Source: Paraburkholderia adhaesiva
GTDB lineage: Bacteria > Pseudomonadota > Gammaproteobacteria > Burkholderiales > Burkholderiaceae
Direction: 5' to 3'
NCBI RefSeq assembly: GCF_021390575.1
Contig: NZ_JAJEJQ010000002.1
Span: 1,178,001-1,242,000 of the forward strand
Length of the DNA: 64,000 nucleotides
Numbering within the stretch: position 1 is the first letter of the stretch; every line of letters begins with the position of its first letter. A program made the position numbers and the translations under genes. Positions 42,531 to 52,045 of the stretch are shown here, one piece after another. The notes beneath the pieces were generated by a model. That model searched no databases. It saw only the letters and a program-made list of their open reading frames with translations, and was not told where the DNA came from.

Positions 42531-42935
42531 TCAATTGAATTCGACGCGCTTTCGCGTTCCCAAAGCCTTCTTCAGCAACTCGAGCGTCAGCACGCCGCCC
42601 TTGTACTGCGCGCTGATGGCAGCCTCACCGATATCGGCTGCATGCGTGAACGAGCGGCTTACGCTGCCCGAATACTGCTCGCGGCGCAGTACGCGCTCGA
42701 TCTTCGCCGCAATTGAAACGAGGTTACTGTCGATTTTCGCACCGATATCGTTCTTCGCGACGCCGGGCAAATCTGTCTTCACGGTGTACGCTGCGTCGCC
42801 TTCGGTCACATCGATCCGGATGCCGCCTTGCTGCAACTCCGATCCGCCCGTGCCACGCAGATGGCGGAACAGCCCCTGAAACGTGTCAGGGACACCTTCC
42901 AGCGCAAACGGGTTGCAACGCGAGATATAGTTCAT
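42531..42935 (-). CDS. Hsp20/alpha-crystallin family small heat-shock protein
   Basis: About 134 aa. The alpha-crystallin domain is visible as IRIDVTEGDAAYTVKTDLPG, then ISAQYKGGVLTLELLKKALG. The conserved A-x-x-x-G-V-L motif is kept, and the C-terminal tail is short with no I-x-I motif (ends TRKRVEFN). It acts as an ATP-independent holdase. AAGGGGGCG lies before ATG 42935. It belongs to the cluster of PHA, UspA and fermentation genes typical for low-oxygen/stress loci of Burkholderia. Confidence 0.85.
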   Translation of the reverse strand: MNYISRCNPFALEGVPDTFQGLFRHLRGTGGSELQQGGIRIDVTEGDAAYTVKTDLPGVAKNDIGAKIDSNLVSIAAKIERVLRREQYSGSVSRSFTHAADIGEAAISAQYKGGVLTLELLKKALGTRKRVEFN

Positions 42936-42964
42936 TATCGCCCCCTTGAACTCATGGTTCCGGT

Positions 42965-43028
42965 GTACAAACCATTGCCTCATTCATCGTATTCCTAAAT
43001 TATCCTGCCAGACCAGTCGTACAAACCA
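42965..43028. repeat. Pair of 10-base direct repeats upstream of hsp20
   Basis: GTACAAACCA occurs at 42965-42974 and again at 43019-43028, 54 bases apart, about five helical turns. They lie in the presumed promoter region of hsp20 and could be binding sites. Confidence 0.35.
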
Positions 43029-43059
43029 GGCGCCGCACCGGCAGCGCTACGGCGCACGG

Positions 43060-44928
43060 TCACGATTCGAAAATATAGACCCCAGGCGCGTTTTCAAACC
43101 CACCGGTCACCGTGCGCGCCTTCACATCCCCGCTCGACTGTTCATGCAGCCAAGCCGCAAAGCATGGCCACCACGATCCTTCGGTGGTCGGCGTGCCATC
43201 GAAGAACGCCTGCGGCCCCCGATACGCCGTACCCGGCGCACGAATGGCGCAGCGGTAGTGCCGCCGCGGATGCCCGGGCTCCGACACGATCCCCGCGTTA
43301 TGGCCGCCCGACGTCAGCAGGAAAGTCACCGGGTTGTGCGTATAGAGCAGCAGCTTATAAACCGATCGCCACGGCGAAACGTGATCGCGCTCCGTGCCGA
43401 CGACGAACATCGGCTGTTCGATACCCGAGAGCGCGACGGGTTCGCCGTCCACGCAATAGCGCCCCTCGGCGAGATCGTTATGAAGAAACAGGTTGTTCAG
43501 GTACTCGATGTGCATGCGATACGGCATGCGCGTCGTGTCTGCATTCCACGACATCAGATCGTTCGCCGTCGAGCGGCGGCCGAGCAGGTACTCGCTCATC
43601 ATTCTCGACCAGACGAGATCGCGCGCATTGAGCAACTGGAACGTCGCGGCCATCTGCGAGCCATCGAGATAGCCCTGGCGCCACATGAGCGCGTCGAGCG
43701 CGGCCAGCTCGCTTGCGTCGATGAAAATGCCGAGTTCGCCGGGTTCGCTGAAATCGGTTTGCGCGGCGATCAGGGAAATCGAGCGCAGCGTGCCAGCGCC
43801 GCCGTCGCGCGCGAGCGCCGCAGCCGCGATCGCGAGCAACGTGCCGCCGAGGCAATAACCCACGGCGTGCGCCGCTTCACCGCCGCATCGGGCGCGGGCG
43901 ACATCGAGCGCATCCTGCATGGCGCGCAGGTAATCGTTCAGGCCGAGATCGCGCGCCGATGCCTGCGGGTTATGCCAGGACAGCGCGAACACCGTGAATC
44001 CCTGCTCCACCAGATAGCGGATCAGCGAGTTGTGCGCCTGGAGATCGAGAATGTAGTACTTCATGATCCACGACGGCACGACGAACACGGGTTCGCGCCC
44101 GACCGCAGGCGTCGCCGGATCGTACTGGAGCAGTTCGCACAGCGCGTTGCGCCACACGACCTTGCCCGGCGTCACCGCGACGTCCTTGCCAGGCTGGTAC
44201 GCAAGCCGTGCATGCACGGGTGCCCCGCCCATGGACTTCGTCACGATGGCGTAGTCCTCCATCCAGTGCTTCCAGCCCTGGGCGAAGTTCGCGCCACCGC
44301 TTTTCAATGTCGCTTCGAGCACGACCGGATTGGTCGCAATGAAGTTACCCGGCGAGCACGCGTCGATCCACTGACGCGCCATGAAACGCACGATGTCGGC
44401 ATGATGGCGCTCGACGCCCGCGACGCCGGTCGTAGCGTCCTGCCACCACGCCTGCATGCGCAGGAAAACGTCCCGATAAGCGCTGAACGGCCGCACGGAC
44501 CACGACGGCGCGGCAAAGCGCGGATCGGCCGCGGGTGCGTCCGCTGCCTCTCCGGCTAACGTCGCCACAGCAGGAATCACGGCGGCCCAGGCACTGACCG
44601 CATCCTGCCAGGCACGCATGCCGAGGTCGAGACACTTGCCGGGCGAGATCGCGAGATGCATGCCCCAGTCGAGACACGCCAGCGTGGCCGAGACGGGGGA
44701 AAGACCACCCGTCAGCGCTGCGACACCCGCGTGCGCAACGAGATCGAGCGGATCGCCGTGCAGGCCGACGGCGGCGGGCGGCTCAGGCTGCAACGTCATC
44801 GCGCGCGACTTCGCAGGCGCCGCCCCTTCTGCGATGTCGATCCTTCCCGACGCCTGCAACGCGGCATCTGCGTGCGGCGCGTCTGGCCTCGCGCGTTTTG
44901 TCGTTGTGCGCTTCGTCGCCGGCTTCAT
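43060..44928 (-). CDS. phaC: Class I-type poly(3-hydroxyalkanoate) synthase
   Basis: About 622 aa. The alpha/beta-hydrolase core has the lipase-like box GYCLGGT with catalytic Cys, FVVGTERDHVSPWRS with catalytic Asp and TSGGHNAG with catalytic His. Also seen are WHNPQASARDLGLNDYLRAM and PFSAYRDVFLRMQAWWQDAT. It polymerises hydroxyacyl-CoA to storage polyester on granules. The N-terminal ~70 residues are Ala/Lys-rich and variable. ATG 44928 overlaps the reductase stop by four bases, making a phasin - phaB - phaC operon. It is probably a second, stress-linked synthase rather than the main housekeeping copy. Confidence 0.85.
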   Translation of the reverse strand: MKPATKRTTTKRARPDAPHADAALQASGRIDIAEGAAPAKSRAMTLQPEPPAAVGLHGDPLDLVAHAGVAALTGGLSPVSATLACLDWGMHLAISPGKCLDLGMRAWQDAVSAWAAVIPAVATLAGEAADAPAADPRFAAPSWSVRPFSAYRDVFLRMQAWWQDATTGVAGVERHHADIVRFMARQWIDACSPGNFIATNPVVLEATLKSGGANFAQGWKHWMEDYAIVTKSMGGAPVHARLAYQPGKDVAVTPGKVVWRNALCELLQYDPATPAVGREPVFVVPSWIMKYYILDLQAHNSLIRYLVEQGFTVFALSWHNPQASARDLGLNDYLRAMQDALDVARARCGGEAAHAVGYCLGGTLLAIAAAALARDGGAGTLRSISLIAAQTDFSEPGELGIFIDASELAALDALMWRQGYLDGSQMAATFQLLNARDLVWSRMMSEYLLGRRSTANDLMSWNADTTRMPYRMHIEYLNNLFLHNDLAEGRYCVDGEPVALSGIEQPMFVVGTERDHVSPWRSVYKLLLYTHNPVTFLLTSGGHNAGIVSEPGHPRRHYRCAIRAPGTAYRGPQAFFDGTPTTEGSWWPCFAAWLHEQSSGDVKARTVTGGFENAPGVYIFES

Positions 44929-45671
44929 TGCATATGCATCCCGCCGTTGATGGCGATATCGGCGCCGGTGATGAACGCGGCTTCGTCGGAGCACAGGAAC
45001 GCCACGAGCGCCGCAATCTCGTCGGGATGACCGAGCCGGCCCACCGGAATCTGCGGCAGGATGCGTGTGTCCATGACGTCCTTCGGCACGGCCTCGACCA
45101 TCTGCGTCGCGAGATAACCCGGCGACACCGTGTTCACCGTCACGCCCTTCTTTGCCACTTCGAGCGCAAGCGCCTTGGTAAAGCCATGCAGCCCCGCCTT
45201 CGCGGCGGAGTAATTCGTCTGCCCGAACGAGCCGCGCGAACCGTTCACCGAGCCGATGTTCACGACCCGTCCGAACCCGCGCTCGATCATGCCGGGCACG
45301 AACGGCTTCGTCACGTTGAAGATCGCGTCGAGGTCGGTGCGCAGCACCGCGTCCCAGTCGGCTTTTGCCATCTTTACGAACGAGCGGTCACAGGTGATGC
45401 CCGCGTTGTTCACGAGCACATCGACGTGACCGAGTTCGCCAAGCAGGCGTTCGGCGGTGCTGTGGCACGCGTCGTAGTCGGCGACGTCCATTTCGTACGA
45501 TTCAAAGTAACGGCCCGCCGCGCGCTCCGCCTCAAGCCAGCCAGTGGCATGCTTGCTGCCGACCGAGCGCGACACCGCCACCGTCATGCCGGCGTCGTAA
45601 AGCCGCCGGCTGATCGCCTCACCGAGGCCGCCCATGCCACCCGTCACGAACGCGATTCGCTTAGCGGTCAT
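44925..45671 (-). CDS. phaB: Acetoacetyl-CoA reductase (PhaB-type SDR)
   Basis: About 248 aa. SDR features: FVTGGMGGLGEAISRRLYDA, NNAGIT, NIGSVNGSRGSFGQTNYSAA with Ser and Tyr, then Lys, and NTVSPGYLATQMVEAVPKDV. The last motif and the QTNYSAAKAG sequence are typical for NADPH acetoacetyl-CoA reductases, which supply (R)-3-hydroxybutyryl-CoA to PHA synthase. ATG 45671 overlaps the end of the phasin gene by 11 bases, and the stop overlaps phaC. Confidence 0.9.
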   Translation of the reverse strand: MTAKRIAFVTGGMGGLGEAISRRLYDAGMTVAVSRSVGSKHATGWLEAERAAGRYFESYEMDVADYDACHSTAERLLGELGHVDVLVNNAGITCDRSFVKMAKADWDAVLRTDLDAIFNVTKPFVPGMIERGFGRVVNIGSVNGSRGSFGQTNYSAAKAGLHGFTKALALEVAKKGVTVNTVSPGYLATQMVEAVPKDVMDTRILPQIPVGRLGHPDEIAALVAFLCSDEAAFITGADIAINGGMHMQ

Positions 45672-46164
45672 GTTGGCCTCCTTGCGCGTGCGCTGCATGC
45701 TTGCCCGCGCCGTTTCGCGCGCCGGCCGTGCCGTTCGGGGTCGCCCCGCTTACCGCGCGCTCGAAGGCCGCCATCCATTCGCGCATCGGCAGCGCCGATG
45801 CCGTCGCCGCTCCCGGCTGCAACCCCGGCAGCGAATCCTGCCAGTTCTGCGCGATGTCGCGTGCCGTGTCGGTCCAGGCGCCCGCGCCCTGCATGGCGGC
45901 GGCCACGCCTTCCTGCCAGATCGCAGCACTCTCGCTGAGATAGTCGCGCAGCACCGACTGGCTTGCCGCCGCGAGATCACTCCAGTCTTGCGCGTGGCTT
46001 AGCGTCTCGAGCGCGCCTTCGAGTGCCGCCCGGTCGCGTTCGAGACGATGCTGCTCCAGCTTCAGAAGCTGCTCGCGCCACTGCTGACTGTGCTTCATCA
46101 TCTGGAGCGCATTGTTGGCGTTGACGCGGCATGCGTCGAACGATGGATTGGAAGCGGTGACCAT
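45661..46164 (-). CDS. Phasin family protein (PHA granule-associated)
   Basis: About 167 aa, largely helical and amphipathic, with the phasin-like pattern VNANNALQMMKHSQQWREQL, QDWSDLAAASQSVLRDYLSE and a final Ala/Gly/Asn-rich tail. Phasins coat PHA granules and control their size. It is the first gene in the phasin - phaB - phaC operon. ATG 46164 is taken; the long N-terminal frame extension upstream is not protein-like. Confidence 0.75.
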   Translation of the reverse strand: MVTASNPSFDACRVNANNALQMMKHSQQWREQLLKLEQHRLERDRAALEGALETLSHAQDWSDLAAASQSVLRDYLSESAAIWQEGVAAAMQGAGAWTDTARDIAQNWQDSLPGLQPGAATASALPMREWMAAFERAVSGATPNGTAGARNGAGKHAAHAQGGQHDR

Positions 46165-46599
46165 ATTCAGTGCCCTCACGTGGTTGCAGTGTCCGGACCG
46201 GCGCCCGATGCGGCGCCAGCCCGGCAGTGAAACGTGAACGCAGATGGGCTGCGGGGCCGCATCAGGCACGCCGGAGGGCGGGCCGCTCGCGGCGCGACGT
46301 GAAGCGCGATCTGCGCGATGCAAGGTGGATCACAGCGGCTTGCACATCGCGGATGCGATTGCGTATCGACGATGGTTCGGAGTGCAGCAGGTTCGAAGAC
46401 GCCTGATCACGTCACCATCATAGGCAGGAAGATCGACCGGCGCGCCGCGAATGTGCGAGCGCCGGCTGATCCAGATCATTTATTGAGATATGAGTGCGGC
46501 GCGAGCAGATTTTCTGCATTGCTCGCGCGCTAATTTTGCGACCTGTTTACCAAAGGTGGCCGCACGCGCACGAAGCGCTTCACGAAGTACCGTGCGCGC
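46165..46599. other. Leader region of the PHA operon with FNR-like half-site pair
   Basis: About 435 bases between phasin start and uspA stop. No gene is seen. TGAT-CCAG-ATCA at 46467-46478 matches the FNR core but lacks both outer bases. Confidence 0.45.
46467..46478. promoter_or_regulatory. FNR-like box (core match) in the PHA operon leader
   Basis: TGAT-N4-ATCA, the core of the FNR consensus; the flanking bases are C and T instead of T and A. About 300 bases before the phasin start, so any role depends on an unseen promoter. Confidence 0.3.
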
Positions 46600-47061
46600 T
46601 CACGCGCCGTTTGGCTCCTCGCTGCGCACGAGCATGACCGGACGGTCCGCCGTGCGCAGGAACGACTCCGCCACGCTTCCGAGCAGCAGGCGTTTCATCC
46701 CCGAAAGCCCGCGCGTGCCCATCACGACGAGATCCGCTTCGTCTTCGGCCGCGATGCGGTAGATCACCGCGGCGATTTCCTCACCGCTCGACTCGGCGGC
46801 TCGTATGCTGCCCGTAATACCCTCACGCTCGAACACCGCTTTCGCTTCCTGCAACGCCGCAGTGGCCAGGTCGCTCGCCGGAGATTCGCGCGTCTGTTCT
46901 TCGGCAAAACCGGAGCTGACGTCGACGAGCCGCGCGGGATGTTGCACAACATACAGCGCCTGTACGCGGCCACCCGTTGCTTTCGCGATCTTTACAGCTT
47001 CGTCGAGTGCCCGCCGGCCACTTTGGCTGCCGTCGATCGCCACCAGAATCTGCTTGTACAT
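46600..47061 (-). CDS. Universal stress protein UspA family
   Basis: About 153 aa with the single-domain Usp pattern: MYKQILVAIDGSQSGRRALD, a central helix/strand stretch, and the nucleotide-binding motif VMGTRGLSGMKRLLLGSVAE (G-x2-G-x9-G-S/T type). It likely binds ATP. GGGAGG lies before ATG 47061. Clusters of usp genes with PHA, alcohol dehydrogenase and phosphoketolase genes define low-oxygen loci in Burkholderia, and this gene is the sole usp copy in the window. Confidence 0.9.
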   Translation of the reverse strand: MYKQILVAIDGSQSGRRALDEAVKIAKATGGRVQALYVVQHPARLVDVSSGFAEEQTRESPASDLATAALQEAKAVFEREGITGSIRAAESSGEEIAAVIYRIAAEDEADLVVMGTRGLSGMKRLLLGSVAESFLRTADRPVMLVRSEEPNGA

Positions 47062-47284
47062 TCTCACCTCCCGGGCGTCGCCCATGATGCGTCGCACTAG
47101 CGCCCGGGCGCGAACGCGCCGCCTCGGGTCGCGCGCGACGGCCTGCCGGCCGTTGCGTGATGCGCGGACTGAAGTGGCCGTCCGCGCCGTTAGATGCACT
47201 TCATTGTATTGGGGTATGGGTGCGCCAGGGTGTCAGTGCGCTACCTTGCCACGGCGCACCGCGAACGCAGCCATCGCCACACGT

Positions 47285-48271
47285 TCAACGCATCGTCAGC
47301 ACTGCCGCTCCCGTGAGCCGCCCTTCGCGCAAATCGGCCAGCGCCTCGTTGGCTCGCGCGAGCGGGTAGGCAGTCGCATCGATTTCCAGCTTGTGACGCG
47401 CGGCGATCTCCATGAACGCGGCGCCGTCCTCGCGCGTGAGATTCGCTACTGACATGATGCGCCGCTCCTCCCACAGCCATGCATAGGGAAACGCGGGGAT
47501 GTCGCTCATGTGGATGCCGCCGCAGACAACCGTCCCGCCCTTCGTCACGGCCCGCAGCGCCGCGGGCACGAGCGCGCCGACCGGAGCGAACAGAAGCGCG
47601 GCGTCGAGTGCCTCCGGTGGCGGCTCGTCGCTGCCGCCGGCCCATACGGCGCCGAGGCGCCGTGCGAACTGCTGTGCGGGGGCATCGCCGGGACGGGTGA
47701 ACGCGTAGACCGTCCGTCCCTGATGCCGCGCGACCTGCGCGACGATATGCGCCGCCGCGCCGAAACCGTAGATGCCGATGCGCTCGGCATCACCCGCCAT
47801 CGCGAGGGTGCGATATCCGATCAGGCCCGCGCACAGTAGCGGAGCCGCTTCGACATCGCTGTACTGGCGCGGCAGATGCAAGCAGTATCGGGCGTCGGCG
47901 AGCGTGCGTTCCGCATAGCCACCGTCGATCGTGTAGCCGGTGAAGCCTGGTGTGTCGCAAAGATTTTCGCGCCCACGCAGACAGAACCGGCAATGACCGC
48001 AAGTGTGGCCCAGCCACGGTACGCCCACGCGGTCGCCGGGTTCGAAGCCGGTCACGCCGCTCCCGATCGCGGCGACCGTGCCGACGATCTCGTGGCCCGG
48101 AATCACGGGCGTTTTCGGATGCTTCAAGTCGCCGTCGACGACATGCAGGTCCGTGCGGCACACGCCGCAAGCCCGCACGTCGATCAGCACTTCACCCGCG
48201 CCCGGCACCGGGTCGGGCAGTTCGACTTCGCGCAGCAGCGGGCTCGCGCCATCGAACAGCATCGCTCGCAT
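47285..48271 (-). CDS. Zinc-dependent alcohol dehydrogenase family protein
   Basis: About 328 aa. Catalytic zinc ligands are visible in ACGVCRTDLHVV (Cys) and GHEIVGTV (His/Glu), and the structural zinc loop in CGHCRFCLRGRENLC. The cofactor domain has GIYGFGAAAHIVAQVARHQG in place of the usual GxGGxG. GAGGAGG precedes ATG 48271. It may reduce acetaldehyde or other aldehydes under oxygen limitation, a good match with the divergent phosphoketolase gene that makes acetyl phosphate. The exact substrate is not visible. Confidence 0.85.
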   Translation of the reverse strand: MRAMLFDGASPLLREVELPDPVPGAGEVLIDVRACGVCRTDLHVVDGDLKHPKTPVIPGHEIVGTVAAIGSGVTGFEPGDRVGVPWLGHTCGHCRFCLRGRENLCDTPGFTGYTIDGGYAERTLADARYCLHLPRQYSDVEAAPLLCAGLIGYRTLAMAGDAERIGIYGFGAAAHIVAQVARHQGRTVYAFTRPGDAPAQQFARRLGAVWAGGSDEPPPEALDAALLFAPVGALVPAALRAVTKGGTVVCGGIHMSDIPAFPYAWLWEERRIMSVANLTREDGAAFMEIAARHKLEIDATAYPLARANEALADLREGRLTGAAVLTMR

Positions 48272-48626
48272 TACCTGCCTCCTCGTGATGGTGCGCCTCG
48301 CGTGCCGCAGCGCTCGCACGAAGCATGTTACGCGGTCGGCGCCTGCATCGCGACCTCTGCGCCCCATGCGGCATGGTGGCGCACGGGGCGCGAAGCTCAT
48401 CGCGCGTCGGCAAGCACATGAGCGGGATTTGCGCAGCACCGCACAACCTTCGCGAAAGAACTGCTCCAGCACTGCCGCTGTTGCTGCAAGCGCACACCGT
48501 TCGTCAATCGTGGCACCATGGCGTGACACCAAGAATATCCAACCCGCAGACGCCTGGTCACCGTGAGGCACGCGCGCGACTCCCGCCTCGGCCGGTCCAG
48601 CGTCTGCTGCGCAACTGGAGCACCGC
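48272..48626. other. Divergent promoter region of ADH and phosphoketolase genes
   Basis: No gene is seen. It must hold promoters for both neighbours. I found no full FNR box or sigma-54 element here; GC content is high throughout. Confidence 0.45.
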
Positions 48627-51035
48627 ATGAGCCAAGCCTCTCCCGCCCCTCGCCCGCCCGTCTCCGAGAATCTGCTGCGCCGCATGGATGCCTGGTGGCG
48701 CGCGGCCAATTACCTGTCGGTCGGCCAGATCTATCTGCTCGCGAATCCGCTCTTGCGCGAGCCGCTGCAGCTCGCGCACGTGAAGCCGCGCCTGCTTGGA
48801 CACTGGGGCACTACCCCGGGACTGAACTTCCTCTATACGCACCTGAACCGCATCATCAACGAGCGCGATCTCCAGCTGCTCTTCCTCGCCGGTCCGGGTC
48901 ACGGCGGCCCGGCGGTCGTTGCGAACACCTGGCTCGAAGGCACCTACAGCGAGACGTGGCCCAACGTTCCGCAGGATGAGGAAGGCATGGCGGCCCTCTT
49001 CAAGCAGTTCAGCTTTCCCGGCGGCATACCGAGTCACGTCGCGCCGCAAACGCCGGGCTCGATCCACGAAGGCGGCGAACTGGGTTACGCGCTCTCGCAC
49101 GCGTATGGCGCGGTGTTCGACAATCCCGACCTGATCGTGGCGTGCGTGATCGGCGACGGCGAAGCCGAAACCGGTCCTCTCGCCACCGCGTGGCATTCGA
49201 ACAAGTTCCTGAATCCGGTGACGGATGGGGCCGTGCTGCCGATCCTGCATCTGAACGGCTACAAGATCGCCGGGCCGACCGTGCTTGCGCGCATCGGTGA
49301 CGACGAACTGGCGTCGCTGATGCGCGGCTATGGCTACGAGCCGGTGTTCGTCGAAGGCGACGATCCGGCCGTCATGCACGCGCTGATGGCCTCTGCGTTC
49401 GATCAGGTTTTCGACGATATCCGGCACATCCAGCGCGCCGCGCGCGAGGAAGGCAATACAGAGCGCCCGCGCTGGCCGATGATCGTGCTGCGCACGCCGA
49501 AAGGCTGGACCGGACCGAAGACCGTCGACGGCCTCAAGACCGAGGGATCGTGGCGTTCGCACCAGGTACCGTTCGGCAACCTGGAGAATCCCGAGCACCT
49601 GGGGCTGCTCGAAAGCTGGATGCGCAGCTACCACCCCGAAGAACTGTTCGACGCACACGGCCGGCTCCTGCCCGAGATCGCGGCGCTGTCGCCGCACGGC
49701 GAGCGCCGCATGAGCGCGAACCCGCACTCGAATGGCGGCGGCCGTGTGCGCGAATTGCGCGTGCCGCCGTTCGAGCGCCACGCCGTGGACGTACCCGCGC
49801 CGGGCCTCGTCAACGCCGAGGCGACGCGTGTGATGGGCGCGTTCCTGCGCGAGGTGATGCGCGTGAATCTGCCGTCGCACAACTTCCGCATCTTCGGCCC
49901 CGATGAAACGGCATCGAATCGCTGGTCCGATGTGTTTGAACTGACGTCGCGCACCTGGCTCGCTGAGATGCTGCCCGAAGACGTCCAGCTCGCGCGCGAT
50001 GGCCGCGTGATGGAAATCCTCAGCGAACACACCTGCCAGGGCTGGCTAGAAGGCTATCTGCTGACGGGCCGCCACGGCTTCATGTCGTGCTACGAGGCGT
50101 TCATCCACATCATCGATTCGATGTTCAACCAGCATGCGAAGTGGTTGAAGGTGATCCGCGAGATTCCGTGGCGAAGGCCGCTGCCGTCGCTGAACTATCT
50201 GCTCACATCGCACGTGTGGCGGCAGGACCATAACGGGTTCAGCCACCAGGACCCGGGCTTCATCGATTACGCGGTGAACAAGAAGTCCGACACCGTGCGC
50301 GTGTACCTCCCGCCCGACGCCAACACGCTGCTCGTCGTGACCGACCACGTTATGCGCACGTGGAACCGCATCAACATCATCGTCGCGGGCAAGCAGCCTC
50401 AGGCGCAATGGCTCGACATGGAAGCGGCCATCCGCCATTGCGCGCACGGCATTGGCATCTGGCGCTGGGCGAGCAACGACGAAGGTGGCGAACCGGACGT
50501 CGTGATGGCCTGCGCCGGCGACGTGCCGACGCTAGAGACGATCGCCGCCGTCGACCTGCTGCGCACGTGGCTGCCCGACCTGAAGGTACGCGTGGTGAAC
50601 GTGGTCGATCTGATGACACTCGAACCCGCCGACCGCCACCCGCACGGTCTCTCCGACGCCGACTTCAACTCGCTCTTCACGACGAACCGCCCGGTCATCT
50701 TCGCGCACCACAGCTATCCGACGCTGATCCACAAACTCACGTACAAGCGCGCGAACCACGCGAACATCCACGTGCACGGCTTCATCGAGGAAGGCACGAC
50801 GACCACGCCGTTCGACATGACCGTGCTGAACCGGCTCGACCGCTACCACCTGTGCGAGGCGGTGATCGATCGCGTCGAGGGGCTCTCGCAGCGCGCGGCC
50901 CACGTGCGGCAAACGCTGCACGACAAGCTCGCGGAGCACCGCCGCTACGTCGACACCTACGGCGACGACATGCCTGAGATCCGCAACTGGCGCTGGTCCG
51001 GGGGGCGCGGTGACGCCCAGCCCGAACACGGCTAA
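48627..51035 (+). CDS. xfp: Xylulose-5-phosphate/fructose-6-phosphate phosphoketolase
   Basis: About 802 aa, full length for the family. Signatures: YLSVGQIYLLANPLLREPLQ at the start, GHWGTTPGLNFLYTHLNR, FLAGPGHGGPAVVANTWLEG, the TPP-binding GDGEAETGPLATAWHSNKF and the late SHQDPGFIDYAVNKKSDTVR. It splits xylulose-5-phosphate or fructose-6-phosphate into acetyl phosphate plus a C3/C4 sugar phosphate, saving ATP under oxygen limitation. No acetate kinase gene is visible next to it. The large open frame on the other strand (48558-50030) is a shadow. Confidence 0.95.
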   Translation: MSQASPAPRPPVSENLLRRMDAWWRAANYLSVGQIYLLANPLLREPLQLAHVKPRLLGHWGTTPGLNFLYTHLNRIINERDLQLLFLAGPGHGGPAVVANTWLEGTYSETWPNVPQDEEGMAALFKQFSFPGGIPSHVAPQTPGSIHEGGELGYALSHAYGAVFDNPDLIVACVIGDGEAETGPLATAWHSNKFLNPVTDGAVLPILHLNGYKIAGPTVLARIGDDELASLMRGYGYEPVFVEGDDPAVMHALMASAFDQVFDDIRHIQRAAREEGNTERPRWPMIVLRTPKGWTGPKTVDGLKTEGSWRSHQVPFGNLENPEHLGLLESWMRSYHPEELFDAHGRLLPEIAALSPHGERRMSANPHSNGGGRVRELRVPPFERHAVDVPAPGLVNAEATRVMGAFLREVMRVNLPSHNFRIFGPDETASNRWSDVFELTSRTWLAEMLPEDVQLARDGRVMEILSEHTCQGWLEGYLLTGRHGFMSCYEAFIHIIDSMFNQHAKWLKVIREIPWRRPLPSLNYLLTSHVWRQDHNGFSHQDPGFIDYAVNKKSDTVRVYLPPDANTLLVVTDHVMRTWNRINIIVAGKQPQAQWLDMEAAIRHCAHGIGIWRWASNDEGGEPDVVMACAGDVPTLETIAAVDLLRTWLPDLKVRVVNVVDLMTLEPADRHPHGLSDADFNSLFTTNRPVIFAHHSYPTLIHKLTYKRANHANIHVHGFIEEGTTTTPFDMTVLNRLDRYHLCEAVIDRVEGLSQRAAHVRQTLHDKLAEHRRYVDTYGDDMPEIRNWRWSGGRGDAQPEHG

Positions 51036-51079
51036 CGGATAAGGCTACGCGCGGGGGAAACGCAGTAGAGTGGCGGCGC

Positions 51080-52045
51080 TTAGCGCCTGCGTCCGAACAC
51101 GCGCGCGAACGCCGTCACGAAGGTATCGATCCGGTCGTGCGCGAGACAGTTGATGCCCGCCGCGCCCACGCGGCCATTGCCGCCCGGGAATCCGCGGCAT
51201 AGCTCATCGGCGCCGCGCGGGCTCGCGAGCGGTGCCCGCACGCTCACGGCATAGCTGCCGTCCGGGTTCGTGGTCAGCACGGCGTGCGCGCGCGTGGGAT
51301 CCTCGTTCGCCAGCACGTTGCCGAACAGGCCGCGCACGCGCCGTGTCCATGGCTCGTCGGGCAGCACGAAAACGCTGCCGTACTGCAGTGCGATCAGCGG
51401 GGTAATCGTCTTCGCGAGCCTGAGATCGTCCTCGCGGCATTCAGCCAGACGCTGCACGATGGGCTCCGCCGCGATGAAGTCGAACGGATCGGCGTACGGT
51501 TTGAGCCGCTCGTAAAGTGCCTGCGGCGCGATCATGAGATCGGCGACGTCGTCGCCGTAGGCGTTGTAGTTGATCGACTCGCCCAGTTCGCGCAACTGAT
51601 CTTCCTGCGCCTGGGTGAGTCCGGCCTGCGTCGCGAGCGAGTGCGCCGTCGACCCGAGGTTGTCACCCCACGCTGCCGTGATCGCCCATGTGCGGTAACG
51701 GCCGCCCAGATGCCGGTCGACCAGTACGCTCGTGCAAACCTCCGCAGTTGTGTCGATATGCGCGACCAGGTTCGTGGTTTGCGGCAGATCGCCCGCGTAG
51801 TGATGGTCGAAATACTCGATCGGGATGTCCTGGTTGAGCAGCTTCGTGAGCGCGTCGCGATTGGAATCGAACGAGATGTCGAGCACTGTCAGAGAATCGC
51901 CTCGACGCGCGGGAACACGCGCGATGAGTTCGGTATCCCGCTTGACGCCCGTGATCAGTGTGGCCTCACGCGGCCTTGCGAGCCGCAGTTGATGCAGCGC
52001 GCAGAGGCCGTCCGCGTCGCCGTTGAATACGTCGAAATGCGCCAT
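51080..52045 (-). CDS. DHH family phosphoesterase
   Basis: About 321 aa. The name-giving DHH motif is seen in IEYFDHHYAGDLPQ near residue 80, with the earlier FNGDADGLCALHQLRL (D-x-D) at the N-terminus. A DHHA1-like part at the end reads SVRAPLASPRGADELCRGFP and GRVGAAGINCL. Family members include RecJ, exopolyphosphatases, nanoRNases and c-di-AMP/pGpG phosphodiesterases. The very early D-x-D and full DHH and DHHA1 motifs suggest an active enzyme, but the substrate is not known. It is convergent with phosphoketolase. Confidence 0.8.
   Translation of the reverse strand: MAHFDVFNGDADGLCALHQLRLARPREATLITGVKRDTELIARVPARRGDSLTVLDISFDSNRDALTKLLNQDIPIEYFDHHYAGDLPQTTNLVAHIDTTAEVCTSVLVDRHLGGRYRTWAITAAWGDNLGSTAHSLATQAGLTQAQEDQLRELGESINYNAYGDDVADLMIAPQALYERLKPYADPFDFIAAEPIVQRLAECREDDLRLAKTITPLIALQYGSVFVLPDEPWTRRVRGLFGNVLANEDPTRAHAVLTTNPDGSYAVSVRAPLASPRGADELCRGFPGGNGRVGAAGINCLAHDRIDTFVTAFARVFGRRR

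Noticed and set aside
42946..44559. 537-codon plus-strand frame over phaC
   Set aside because: Antisense to the PHA synthase with its catalytic triad; no motif of its own.
48558..50030. Long minus-strand open frame of 490 codons
   Set aside because: It lies fully inside the phosphoketolase gene on the other strand, is rich in His/Arg and has no domain; a GC-driven shadow.
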